From Elusimicrobia bacterium RIFCSPLOWO2_12_FULL_59_9 (GTDB lineage: Bacteria > Elusimicrobiota > Elusimicrobia > O2-12-FULL-59-9): DNA of 14,116 bases. Both the position numbers and the translations under genes were made by a program. The DNA lies in NCBI GenBank assembly GCA_001800185.1, contig MGUX01000116.1:1-14116 (forward strand), in the 5' to 3' direction. The number at the start of each line of letters is the position of its first letter. Position 1 is the stretch's first letter. This document shows, in pieces, positions 7,219 to 14,116 of the stretch. The notes beneath the pieces are model-generated. The model was not told the origin of the DNA and did no database searches. It saw only the letters and a list, made by a program, of their open reading frames with translations.

Positions 7219-7776
7219 CTATCCATGGATTTCAACCCCGCTCGCGTCATAGACGTTGATCTTGTTTTTCTTGCGGTAGGCCTCGGCGGCATAATACAAA
7301 GCGACGCCCGCCAAAAAGAAAGCGCCGCCGGGCGCGAGCGCCAAAAGCCCCACGCCTCCGTTGGTCATCATGATGGCGGCGCCCGCCAAAATAGTAAAAA
7401 TGAAGCCTAACAGCATGAACTTCCCAGCTCTGCTTTCCTTCTCCATGTATTTTTCAACCGTCGGCTTGTTCGGGCCATTCACCTCAAATTTTCCGTTTGG
7501 ACCCTTGCGGTTTATTTTGTAGGAGGGATTTTCAGAAATCTCCTGGCGACCCCAGCCATAATGATCCGGATCGACGCCCCGGCGCCAATTCCATGCCACC
7601 GCGGTTTGGACGGGAGAACTGTCCCAGCCTTCGGTACCCCTGCTCCGAAGAGATTCTGGCGTTCCCTGGGTATCCACTTGTCCCATCTGCGCCAACCGCC
7701 CCACCGTCGCGGCTTCGACTGCGGAAAAACCGGATACCATTGAAAATAAAAGCGCGGAAACTGCGAATGCTCTCAT
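7219..7776 (-). CDS. Exported protein with two C-terminal membrane segments, function unknown
   Basis: I do not recognise this 185-residue protein. It begins with a signal peptide (hydrophobic about 3-18, likely cut near VEAA, 20-23). A polar region of about 90 residues follows, rich in Gly, Asn, Trp and Arg (for example WNWRRGVDPDHYGWGR). Two hydrophobic segments (about 119-138 and 141-164) are separated by a short turn, and a charged tail RKKNKINVYDASG closes it. The design suggests an envelope protein anchored by a helical hairpin. It is a real gene: the start ATG 7776 is preceded by GAGGAGG at good spacing, and a plausible promoter lies just upstream. It stands alone between gltX and the solute-binding protein gene, in the same orientation. 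No catalytic motif is visible. Confidence 0.75.
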   Translation of the reverse strand: MRAFAVSALLFSMVSGFSAVEAATVGRLAQMGQVDTQGTPESLRSRGTEGWDSSPVQTAVAWNWRRGVDPDHYGWGRQEISENPSYKINRKGPNGKFEVNGPNKPTVEKYMEKESRAGKFMLLGFIFTILAGAAIMMTNGGVGLLALAPGGAFFLAGVALYYAAEAYRKKNKINVYDASGVEIHG

Positions 7777-7805
7777 AATTTTGCCTCCTCAACGACGCCT
7801 GTTTA

Positions 7806-7833
7806 ATTTTAGCAAACCTATCAAATTTGTCAT
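7806..7833 (-). promoter_or_regulatory. Candidate sigma70-type promoter for the 185-residue exported protein
   Basis: On the minus strand ATGACA (7828-7833, 5 of 6 to TTGACA) is followed, after 16 bp, by TAAAAT (7806-7811, 5 of 6 to TATAAT). Transcription would begin near 7799, giving a leader of about 23 nt that contains the GAGGAGG ribosome binding site. This is the best-formed promoter in the window. Confidence 0.55.
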
Positions 7834-7839
7834 GAGCCT

Positions 7840-7888
7840 AAGGACCCAACCTTCGCCCAGCAGAAGGCCCAACTTGAAATGGGTCCTT
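7840..7888 (-). repeat. Nested inverted repeat downstream of gltX (possible terminator or structured RNA)
   Basis: AAGGACCCA (7840-7848) and TGGGTCCTT (7880-7888) are perfect 9-bp arms around a 31-nt loop. Inside the loop CCTTC (7850-7854) pairs with GAAGG (7863-7867), so the transcript could form a stem with a second hairpin on top. It lies about 30 nt after the gltX stop and just upstream of the next gene's promoter. No run of T follows on either strand, so a classical intrinsic terminator is not supported; an mRNA 3'-end stabiliser or a protein-binding site is equally possible. Confidence 0.5.
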
Positions 7889-7917
7889 GGGGCACCGGTG
7901 TGGATGCGATAGGGCGC

Positions 7918-9405
7918 TTAGCGGGGCAATTGGAGGGCGGAGCGGATGCGGCCGAGCACGACCGTCTGGCCCAACATCTCAATCATCTCAAAGAGACTCG
8001 GACCTTGTGTGCGACCTGAAACGGCCACCCTTAGCGGATGGAAAACCGCTCCGTTTTTGATTTTCTTGTCGGCGGCATATCGCCGGGCGTTTTCTTCGAT
8101 GGATTTGGCGGTGAATGGATCGAGCTTGCCGAGTTCAGCCAGCATGTCGGTGAGGACCTGCGAGGCGTTTTCGGCGTTGAGAACCTTCTCGACTGCCTGC
8201 GGGTCAAACTTCGGCTCTTGGAAGAAAAAATCCAAAAGTTTGGGAATATCCGACAAAAGCCTGTATTTTTCCTTCTCAAGGCGCATGATCGCCCGCAGCC
8301 TCTCTTTGGGAGGGGCCGTCTTGGAATTCCAAAAGCCGGCGCCCTCCAACCACGGCAGGCTGCGCTCCAAAAGCTCCGGGTCGGCAAGACCGCGGATGTA
8401 GGTCACGTTCATCCACAGAAGCTTCTGCGCGTCGAAGGCGGCCGGGTTCTTTTGACAATGTTCAAGGTCGAACTTCTGCGCGAGCTCTCCGGGCGCGAAA
8501 ATCTGCTGGCTGTCGGAGGTGGACCAGCCTAAGAGAGCCAAATAATTGCGCATCGCCTCCGGCAGATAGCCCAGGGATTTATACTCCTCAACGCTGGTCG
8601 CGCCGTGTCTTTTCGACAAGCGGGAACCGTCCGGGCCCAAAATCATCGATAGATGCGCAAAAATGGGAACTTCCCATCCGAGCGATAGAAAGAGCCGAAC
8701 CTGCCTGGGAGTGTTGGACAAGTGGTCGTCGCCGCGAATGATGTGGGAAATCTTCATGAAGTGATCGTCCACGACGCAGGCGAAATTGTAAGTGGGAATC
8801 CCCGAGCTTTTGACGATGATGAAATCATCCAGCAAATTGTTTTCAAAAGACAAATCTCCATGAATTAAATCCTTAAATTGCGTCGCCCCCTCCTGCGGCA
8901 TCCGGAATCTAAGCACATGCGGCTCGCCCGATGCGGCCTTGCCGCGCATGGCGTCCTCAGAAAGTTCGCGGCAGCGCCCGTCATATTTAAACGGGATGCG
9001 GCTTAGCTGGGCATGCCGCCGCATCGATTCCAAATCCTCGGCCGTGCAATAACAACGGTAAATCTTGCCCTCCGACAAAAGCTGGGTGGCGATCTTGCGG
9101 TAGAGATCCTGCCGCTCCATCTGGAAATAGGGCCCGAAGTCGCCATTCTCCCGGCCGGTCAGCTTGACCCCTGAACCGTCCGCTTCGATTTCGGGGCCTT
9201 CGTCCCAATCCAACTCCAGCCAGCGCAGGCCTTCCAGAATGCCTCCCACCGATTCCGGCGTGGAACGCACTTCGTCGGTATCCTCGATGCGCAAGATGAA
9301 AGTCCCCCGGTTGCGGCGGGCAAAAAGAAAATTAAAGAGGGCCGTACGCGCCCCTCCGATGTGCAAATGCCCGGTGGGAGACGGCGCGAAGCGCACGCGA
9401 ATCAT
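7918..9405 (-). CDS. gltX: Glutamyl-tRNA synthetase
   Basis: Charges tRNA-Glu with glutamate in the cytoplasm; it may also charge tRNA-Gln in organisms that use the amidotransferase route, which cannot be decided here. The 495-residue class I synthetase has the HIGH-type motif HLHIGG (13-18), preceded by RFAPSPTG, and the KMSKS-type motif SRLSKRHG (261-268). It also has zinc-ligand-like cysteines CYC (118-120) and Cys145 in YDGRCREL, and the conserved RGDDHLSNTPRQ. A loop of about 10-20 extra residues (roughly 71-90) lies between DWDEG and GPYFQMER, where most family members are shorter. ATG 9405 is preceded by GGAGG with an 8-nt spacer. It is the last gene of the comEC-nadK-recN-gltX unit, 26 nt after recN, with a small GCCC/GGGC hairpin in the gap. 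Confidence 0.96.
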   Translation of the reverse strand: MIRVRFAPSPTGHLHIGGARTALFNFLFARRNRGTFILRIEDTDEVRSTPESVGGILEGLRWLELDWDEGPEIEADGSGVKLTGRENGDFGPYFQMERQDLYRKIATQLLSEGKIYRCYCTAEDLESMRRHAQLSRIPFKYDGRCRELSEDAMRGKAASGEPHVLRFRMPQEGATQFKDLIHGDLSFENNLLDDFIIVKSSGIPTYNFACVVDDHFMKISHIIRGDDHLSNTPRQVRLFLSLGWEVPIFAHLSMILGPDGSRLSKRHGATSVEEYKSLGYLPEAMRNYLALLGWSTSDSQQIFAPGELAQKFDLEHCQKNPAAFDAQKLLWMNVTYIRGLADPELLERSLPWLEGAGFWNSKTAPPKERLRAIMRLEKEKYRLLSDIPKLLDFFFQEPKFDPQAVEKVLNAENASQVLTDMLAELGKLDPFTAKSIEENARRYAADKKIKNGAVFHPLRVAVSGRTQGPSLFEMIEMLGQTVVLGRIRSALQLPR

Positions 9406-9431
9406 GATTTATACCTCCAAGGCCCTGAGGG

Positions 9432-11048
9432 CTAACGACTCACCTCTTCCAAAAGCTCCTGGGCATGTTTTAGGCTGAGCCTGGTGGCCTTTTTGCCGGC
9501 GAGCATGCGCGCGATCTCCTCCAGGCGCGCCTGCTTTTCCAGCAAGGCGACAAACGCCTCCGTCCGGGTCTTGCCGCTGGTTTTAAATACGTGAAAATGT
9601 CTCTGGCCGTAGCAAGCGATCTGGGGCAAATGCGTTACGCAGACAACCTGCTGCGCCCCGGCCAGAAGCGCCAACTTCTGACCGACGGCCGTGGCGACGC
9701 TCCCGCCGATCCCGCTGTCGATCTCATCAAAAATCAGCACTTCCACCCCGTCGAGACCAATCAAAACGGTCTTGATGGCAAGCATCGTGCGCGAAAGCTC
9801 TCCGCCGGACACGATGGACTTAAGGGGTTTAAGCGGCTCCCCCCGGTTGGCCGAAAATAGGTATTGCGCCTCGTCGGCTCCGGTGGGCCCGTACTCCCCT
9901 TCCTCCATGGTGACGGAGATGACGAATCGGGCATCGGGCATGCCGAGAGTCTTGAGTTCGCGAACGATGAGTTCCCCCAACTTCTTGGCGGCCTCCATCC
10001 TCGCTTGATGGAGCCGGTCGCTGACGTTCCGCATCCGGCTCTCGATTTTTTCGGCCCGCGCTTGGAGGTCGGCGGCGCGCAATTCGGCGTTCTCAAGGCC
10101 CTCCATTTCCTCTTTGAGACACTCCGCGCGCTTTAAAATATCATCGATGGAAGCCCCGTATTTTTTCTTGGCCCTGGCGATTTGGTCCAGCCGCAGCATC
10201 ACCTCATCAAGCTTTTCAGGATCCACTTCCAGCTTCTGGCGGTAGGCGGCCAAGGCCCGCACGGTTTCTTCCAGCAAAATTCGCGCCTGTCCAAACTGCG
10301 AAAGAACGGCGTTGATTTCCGGATCCAATTCGGCCGAGCGCTGCAAAGCGTTCTCGGACTTAAGAAGGCACTCCAAAACCGCCCCTTCCCTTTGATACAT
10401 CGACTCATAAACCTGGTCCACCGCAGATCGCAGTTTGGCGCCGTTTTTTAGTCTCGGCAAAGCCGTTTCAAGCTCCGCGTCCTCGCCTGGGCGCAGGGAT
10501 AACTTCTCAATCTCCTCCAGCTGAAATCGGCACATATCCAGACGGCGCAGTTTCTCGTCCTCGCTGAGCGCCGCCGCCTCTTGTTGCGCCCGGCATGCTT
10601 TCAACTCTTGGTGGGTTTGCCGCGCCTCATGAACCAAGGGCTGCAGCTTGCCGAAAGAGTCCAAAATTTTGAGTTGAACCGGGAGGCGGAGCAAGGCCTG
10701 ATGCTCATGCTGTCCGTGGCAATCCATGAGCCGCTGCCCCAGGGCCGAGAGCTCGGCGACGCTCACGGGCGATCCGTCGATGAAAGCGCGGCTGCGGCTG
10801 TTTTCGTCCAGTTCTCGGCGAATCGTCACCGGTTCCCTGCCTATGAAAACGCCTTCCACCTCCAGTTTGCTGGCCCCGGTTCGGAGCCATTCCGATTGCG
10901 CGCGTTCGCCCAAGAGGAAATTGAGAGCCTCAATAAGGATGGATTTTCCCGCGCCGGTTTCTCCGGTGAAAATATTGAGCCCAGGTCCCATTTCGAGCTC
11001 CACGTTTTCCATCAAGGCAAAATTTCTGATCTTCAATTTCTTCAGCAT
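9432..11048 (-). CDS. recN: DNA repair protein RecN
   Basis: SMC-like ATPase that acts at DNA double-strand breaks, bridging ends during recombinational repair. The 538-residue protein (family about 550-560) begins at once with the RecN head: LKKLKIRNFALMENVELE, then Walker A GETGAGKS (29-36). The middle is coiled-coil, rich in Glu, Lys, Leu and Ala (about 150-360). The C-terminal head has the ABC signature SGGELSR (414-420), Walker B LIFDEIDSGIGG (438-449) and the H-loop VTHLPQIA (473-480). All ATPase motifs are intact. The start is ATG 11048, 15 nt after the nadK stop, with a modest GGGA ribosome binding site. The short gaps to nadK and gltX point to one transcript. I see no LexA-type box close upstream, so damage control by a local promoter is not indicated. 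Confidence 0.96.
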   Translation of the reverse strand: MLKKLKIRNFALMENVELEMGPGLNIFTGETGAGKSILIEALNFLLGERAQSEWLRTGASKLEVEGVFIGREPVTIRRELDENSRSRAFIDGSPVSVAELSALGQRLMDCHGQHEHQALLRLPVQLKILDSFGKLQPLVHEARQTHQELKACRAQQEAAALSEDEKLRRLDMCRFQLEEIEKLSLRPGEDAELETALPRLKNGAKLRSAVDQVYESMYQREGAVLECLLKSENALQRSAELDPEINAVLSQFGQARILLEETVRALAAYRQKLEVDPEKLDEVMLRLDQIARAKKKYGASIDDILKRAECLKEEMEGLENAELRAADLQARAEKIESRMRNVSDRLHQARMEAAKKLGELIVRELKTLGMPDARFVISVTMEEGEYGPTGADEAQYLFSANRGEPLKPLKSIVSGGELSRTMLAIKTVLIGLDGVEVLIFDEIDSGIGGSVATAVGQKLALLAGAQQVVCVTHLPQIACYGQRHFHVFKTSGKTRTEAFVALLEKQARLEEIARMLAGKKATRLSLKHAQELLEEVSR

Positions 11049-11063
11049 GGCTTTTCCCGAGCG

Positions 11064-11918
11064 TCAGATTTCCCTAGCCCTCTCACCCCATTTAAGCTTG
11101 CGCCGTAGAACGTCAAAATAGGACAGCTCCGGATTGACGAAAACCTTCAGGGGCTTCCCATATTCGGTGATGCGAACCACATCGCCGTATTTCATCTTAA
11201 CATTCCTTTGTCCATCGACGGAAGCCAGGGCGCTCAGGGTTTCCCGGCGCCCCCGCCAAGGCTTGATCTCAAGCGTCACCGGCCGGTCGGCCGGAAAAAC
11301 CAGCGGCCTCTGCGTCAAAGTGTGCGGACAAATCGGCGTGAGCAAAAATGCGTCCATTTGAGGAGCCATGATCGGCCCCGAAGCGGAAAGCGCGTAGGCG
11401 GTCGAACCGGTCGGAGTCGACACGATAATGCCGTCTCCGAAGTAACTCGCGATAAAGTCAGAGCCGTAAAATGATTCAACGTAAATGGCCCGGCCTTGCT
11501 CTGCGCAGCGGACGATGCATTCGTTCAAGGCGATCTCCGGGCCAAAAATGCGCGCGCCCTTTCGACTCACGCTCACTTCCAGCATGCGCCGCTGCTGCAC
11601 GGGAAACCCCGTCGATAAGAAGGCTTCCAGCTTCGCCGGGACTTCTGAAAACTCGATGCCGCTTAGAAAACCGAGGCCGCCGCTGTTGATGCCCAAAAGC
11701 GGCACGGAATGCGGGGCGACCAGCTGTGCGACGCGGAGCATGGTGCCGTCGCCCCCCAAAGCGATGGCCGCGTCCAAATCCCGAAAACGTCCGAAGCGCG
11801 CGCCGAGCTTCAGCAGAAAAAAGCGGATCTTTTTTTCCTTAAATACGCGGGTTATCCGCTTCAGTGCCGCCAGTGAGGCCGATTTTTCGGGATCGTAAAA
11901 AACGGCGACCGTTTTCAT
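11064..11918 (-). CDS. nadK: NAD kinase
   Basis: Phosphorylates NAD to NADP in the cytoplasm, the only route to NADP. The 284-residue protein has the motifs of the NAD/polyphosphate kinase family. These are GGDGT (55-59) with the catalytic Asp, GINSGGLGFL (76-85), the substrate-contacting Asn132-Glu133 (ALNECIV), GDGIIVSTPTGSTAY (161-175) and the glycine-rich neighbour TPICPHTLTQRPLV (194-207). Length is typical. Its ATG overlaps the comEC stop by four bases (ATGA), so it may be translated by coupling. In addition TG-A-TAAAAT, an extended -10 box, ends 6 nt before the ATG inside comEC, so it could also be transcribed as a leaderless message. It stands next to recN, a neighbourhood seen in many bacteria. 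Confidence 0.96.
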   Translation of the reverse strand: MKTVAVFYDPEKSASLAALKRITRVFKEKKIRFFLLKLGARFGRFRDLDAAIALGGDGTMLRVAQLVAPHSVPLLGINSGGLGFLSGIEFSEVPAKLEAFLSTGFPVQQRRMLEVSVSRKGARIFGPEIALNECIVRCAEQGRAIYVESFYGSDFIASYFGDGIIVSTPTGSTAYALSASGPIMAPQMDAFLLTPICPHTLTQRPLVFPADRPVTLEIKPWRGRRETLSALASVDGQRNVKMKYGDVVRITEYGKPLKVFVNPELSYFDVLRRKLKWGERAREI

Positions 11919-13819
11919 TGGGCTATTTTATCAAATTCGTGCGCAGAGAAATTTATATCCTCGCTCCCTCGCTTCAATTTCCAAACCGCGTCATCGAGCT
12001 CGGGGTGCCCCGTGAATCCTGAAAATGACTCCATGCTCCACTCAATGGGTCCCGCCGGCTGCGACCACCCGGGCCAGGCTTCAACCCATGCGGCGCCATG
12101 GCGCGCCAAAGATTTGCGCATCCGCAAGTAAGACGGGTCAACGGCAATGTCGGCAGGGGCATAAACGCTCTCAATGGCGATGTCTTCAGCCAAACGCTGC
12201 AGCCCTCTCCAAGAATCCTTGCGGCATGAAGTCAAAAAAACTCCGTTGAGCCGCCCCACGCCATGCTGCCGCAATTGCCGCACCAATTCCGTTCCGGACA
12301 TGCCGGCATCCACCAGCCAGGTTTCTCCTTGCCGGGCGCGGCATAAAACGCTGCGGGCGCCGATGCCGCCCAGTTCCAAAATTTCCAAACCCGGCCCAAA
12401 AATGAAGCGTTGGCTCCCCAACAACAAGGCCAATACCGCCCCTCCGGCGCCCAAGCGAAAGAAGGTTTTCCATGACGGCAGCGCCAATATCCCAAAAGCC
12501 CCCAAGTAATAGGCAAAAATCTGCGATCCCGAAAGGGACCCGACGGAAACGGACGAAAAAGGCAAGCCCGCGAAAAAAGCCACAAGCCCCTCGAAGGCCG
12601 TGAGGCTCAGCCGCGACGCCCATGCCGCCGCTTCAAAAAGCCACGGCACGGGCAGCCACCAGCACGCGTAAACCGCCAAGCCCAGGCCCATCAGCGATGC
12701 GGCCAAGGGCACGAGAATCAAATTCGACACGGTCGCGATGATTGAAATCTGATGAAATGTGTTTGCCAGAATCGGCGTCAAAACCAACTGACAAACCACT
12801 GAAGCCGCCCCGATGCCGATAAAAATCGTCTTGAGATCCCGTCCAGACCCCTTGGCCCATCTTGAAAAAAAGGGCTGCCAGCGGGGAATCGCCCAAATGA
12901 GTCCCAACACCGCCACATAAGATAGCTGAAATCCCGCCATAAACAAGCTCTGAGGAGAGTAAATGAGTATCAGCCAGGCTGAGAGCGCCAAGGCTTGGAA
13001 TAACCCGGAATCGCGCTCCAAAAGATGACCGGCGGCGACCGCCAGGGCCATCAAATACGCCCTTAACAGCGGCGCGTCCGCTCCGGCCACGCAAGTGTAA
13101 ACGCCGGCGAAGAACGCTCCCAAAAACAGCTTGGCCCGCTCCCCCATTCCCGCGATTCCGCCCAAAGAAAACACGAGCAGCCAAACGAAAGCGACGTTGG
13201 AACCCGAAGCCACCAGCAAATGCATGGCCCCCGCATCCCGGAAGGCGCGGTTCAATTCGCGGGGAAGAAGAGATTTTTCACCCAGAACGATGCCGCTCAA
13301 AATGCCTTGCTGGCTGGGAGAGAACTCTCTCGCATAAACGGACTGAATCGAGCTTCTAAGCCGGTACGCCCACCGAGAGACGGAAAATCCGCCTTTTTTT
13401 TCCAGTTGGGCGTTTTGCACGGATAGAATCGAATATATGTTCTGGCGGGCCAAATATCCCCGATAATCAAACCCGCCTTGAAAGCGCGCGCGGGGCGGCA
13501 GGTACCACTTGCCTTTGACGCGCAGGACGTCGCCGGGCTCAAAATTCCATGCCGGGCCGGACCAGACCATCAATATGCGTCCCACAACGGGGCGCGCGTC
13601 GATTTGAGAAATTTCCAGGATGGCCCGGCTCCGACTTGGGCGCAGGACGACGGGCGCCCGGAGACTGCCCACGGCCTCCACCAGAGCGCCGGTCGCCGCC
13701 AAGCCGGGTCCGTTTCCAGCCTGGCGGACGAAAAATTCCCATTGGTCCGCGAGAATGATCAAACCCAGATAGCTCAAAAGGCTGAGGAAAAGAGGCCGCG
13801 TGAGGTAGGAAAGCCGCAC
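11915..13819 (-). CDS. comEC: ComEC/Rec2-type DNA uptake channel with degenerate C-terminal beta-lactamase-like domain
   Basis: Inner-membrane channel that brings single-stranded DNA into the cytoplasm during natural transformation. The 634-residue protein has an N-terminal membrane segment, then an OB/DUF4131-like soluble region (about 45-170) with FEPGDVLRVKGKW and RARFQGGFDYRGYL. The competence domain follows, with GEKSLLP (180-186), the conserved HLLVASGSNVAF (200-211) and many hydrophobic helices. The C-terminal part keeps the fold's WLVDAG (501-506), but the metal-ligand motif, normally of the type SHxDxDH, reads TSCRKDSWRG (530-539). The histidines are lost and the domain ends early. 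Any nuclease activity there is unlikely. I chose GTG 13819, with GAGGAA at 13829-13834 and the membrane segment right after it; a TTG start at 13927 would add 36 odd residues from the hairpin region. It is first in the unit leading to nadK, recN and gltX. Confidence 0.88.
   Translation of the reverse strand: MRLSYLTRPLFLSLLSYLGLIILADQWEFFVRQAGNGPGLAATGALVEAVGSLRAPVVLRPSRSRAILEISQIDARPVVGRILMVWSGPAWNFEPGDVLRVKGKWYLPPRARFQGGFDYRGYLARQNIYSILSVQNAQLEKKGGFSVSRWAYRLRSSIQSVYAREFSPSQQGILSGIVLGEKSLLPRELNRAFRDAGAMHLLVASGSNVAFVWLLVFSLGGIAGMGERAKLFLGAFFAGVYTCVAGADAPLLRAYLMALAVAAGHLLERDSGLFQALALSAWLILIYSPQSLFMAGFQLSYVAVLGLIWAIPRWQPFFSRWAKGSGRDLKTIFIGIGAASVVCQLVLTPILANTFHQISIIATVSNLILVPLAASLMGLGLAVYACWWLPVPWLFEAAAWASRLSLTAFEGLVAFFAGLPFSSVSVGSLSGSQIFAYYLGAFGILALPSWKTFFRLGAGGAVLALLLGSQRFIFGPGLEILELGGIGARSVLCRARQGETWLVDAGMSGTELVRQLRQHGVGRLNGVFLTSCRKDSWRGLQRLAEDIAIESVYAPADIAVDPSYLRMRKSLARHGAAWVEAWPGWSQPAGPIEWSMESFSGFTGHPELDDAVWKLKRGSEDINFSAHEFDKIAQ
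11925..11933 (-). promoter_or_regulatory. Possible internal promoter (extended -10) for nadK
   Basis: Minus-strand TGATAAAAT lies within the last codons of comEC. TAAAAT (11925-11930) matches the -10 consensus at 5 of 6, carries the extended TG, and ends 6 nt before the nadK ATG. No Shine-Dalgarno lies in those 6 nt, so a transcript from here would be leaderless. AT-rich codons could produce this by chance. Confidence 0.3.
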
Positions 13820-14052
13820 TAACCCGAATTCCTCGTTTGGAATTCGCCCGCAGGGCCGTTCGCAGTGCTCACGGCACTTGGCGCACCAGTGGTGCACCCT
13901 CCGGCCGTTCCTCCGCTGAAGGCGCAAGCACGCTGGAGGCCACTGGCCTCCCGGCTAGTACCCGAAGCTCTGCGTAGGGTGCAACCGCAGTTGCATAGTT
14001 TGGCACAATCATCTCAGACATGGAATGGGCTGCAACTGGGGTTTTTGGGTTA
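13820..14052. repeat. Gene-free hairpin-rich segment upstream of comEC (possible repeat element or structured RNA)
   Basis: No convincing protein is encoded here. Six inverted repeats follow each other: 13825-13846 (8-bp arms), 13846-13856 (GCCC/GGGC), 13865-13877 (GTGC/GCAC), 13883-13895 (GCACCA-G-TGGTGC), 13935-13951 (GGAGGCCA-C-TGGCCTCC, a 17-bp palindrome) and 13980-13995 (TGCAAC-CGCA-GTTGCA). The two palindromes share CCA-N-TGG. GGCCGTTC occurs twice directly (13854-13861 lacks the first bases of context; the second is at 13903-13910). TAACCC (13820-13825) and GGGTTA (14047-14052) lie at the ends in inverted orientation, but no target duplication is seen. It fits a small repeat element, a multi-hairpin leader RNA or a protein-binding array. 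It does not match RNase P, SRP or tmRNA signatures that I could look for. Confidence 0.4.
13825..13846 (-). promoter_or_regulatory. Hairpin covering the comEC ribosome binding site
   Basis: CGAATTCC (13825-13832) and GGAATTCG (13839-13846) form a perfect 8-bp stem with a 6-nt loop. In the mRNA the ribosome binding site GAGGAA (13829-13834) falls in the loop edge and the downstream arm, 9 nt before the GTG start. Folding would limit initiation of comEC. The stem is clear; the regulatory role is inferred. Confidence 0.5.
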
Positions 14053-14086
14053 AGGGCTTGTGAAGCAATAATTTAGACAATTTGCC

Positions 14087-14116
14087 ATGGCGATATCGGA
14101 GCGAGACGAGGATCGA
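14087..14116 (+). CDS. Possible start of a rightward gene cut by the window edge
   Basis: ATG at 14087 opens ten codons (MAISERDEDR) to the last base. The hydrophilic run would suit the N-terminus of a cytoplasmic protein, divergent from comEC. There is no ribosome binding site, though GACAAT ends 5 nt before the ATG. The opposite strand is also open here in one frame, so this is only a weak call. Confidence 0.15.
   Translation, partial: MAISERDEDR

Noticed and set aside
13820..13927. TTG start at 13927 for a 670-residue ComEC with a Cys-rich N-terminus
   Set aside because: No ribosome binding site at a proper distance; the extra 36 codons overlap the palindromes, and a membrane segment begins right after the GTG at 13819.
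13883..14000. RNase P RNA, SRP RNA, tmRNA, 6S RNA or an integron attC array in the hairpin region
   Set aside because: I looked for their hallmark strings and layouts (such as GAGGAAAGTCC, a GGAAGGAAGCAG-type loop, a tRNA-like end) on both strands and did not find them.

Overview
The window is about 14.1 kb of gene-dense bacterial chromosome. Ten protein genes are complete and one runs off the left edge. Two lipoproteins, a periplasm-targeted metalloprotease, ComEC and a ferredoxin-type 2-oxoacid oxidoreductase suggest an uncultured-type, probably diderm bacterium with an anaerobic or low-oxygen lifestyle. Some traits made me think of Elusimicrobiota or a similar deep lineage, but nothing seen here proves a phylum. 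At least four genes use GTG starts (korA, the ATPase-like gene, the solute-binding protein, comEC). I see no tRNA, rRNA, CRISPR array, IS element or transposase.

Layout from left to right. (1) 1-1504, minus: 2-oxoacid:ferredoxin oxidoreductase alpha subunit (korA-like), 3' end outside the window, with its own upstream promoter. (2) 1685-4824, minus: a tight three-gene unit of a lipoprotein gluzincin peptidase, then a P1B-type ATPase-like protein that has lost its phosphorylation site and N-domain, then queF. The joins are TAA|GTG and TGATG, so translation is probably coupled. (3) 4892-5830, plus: a second gluzincin of the same kind with an export signal, divergent from the first; the two -10 boxes overlap. 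(4) 5835-7133, minus: an ABC-type solute-binding lipoprotein with no transporter genes nearby. (5) 7219-7776, minus: a small exported or membrane protein of unknown function. (6) 7918-13819, minus: a likely operon comEC - nadK - recN - gltX, covering DNA uptake, NADP synthesis, double-strand-break repair and glutamyl-tRNA charging. (7) 13820-14116: no convincing gene, but an unusual run of six consecutive hairpins next to the comEC start.

The most interesting items are the catalytically dead P-type ATPase-like protein co-transcribed with a metalloprotease and divergent from a second one; a ComEC whose C-terminal beta-lactamase-like domain has lost its metal ligands; the hairpin-rich segment with a sequestered comEC ribosome binding site; and several genes whose -10 box lies 6-7 nt from the start codon, which suggests leaderless transcripts.
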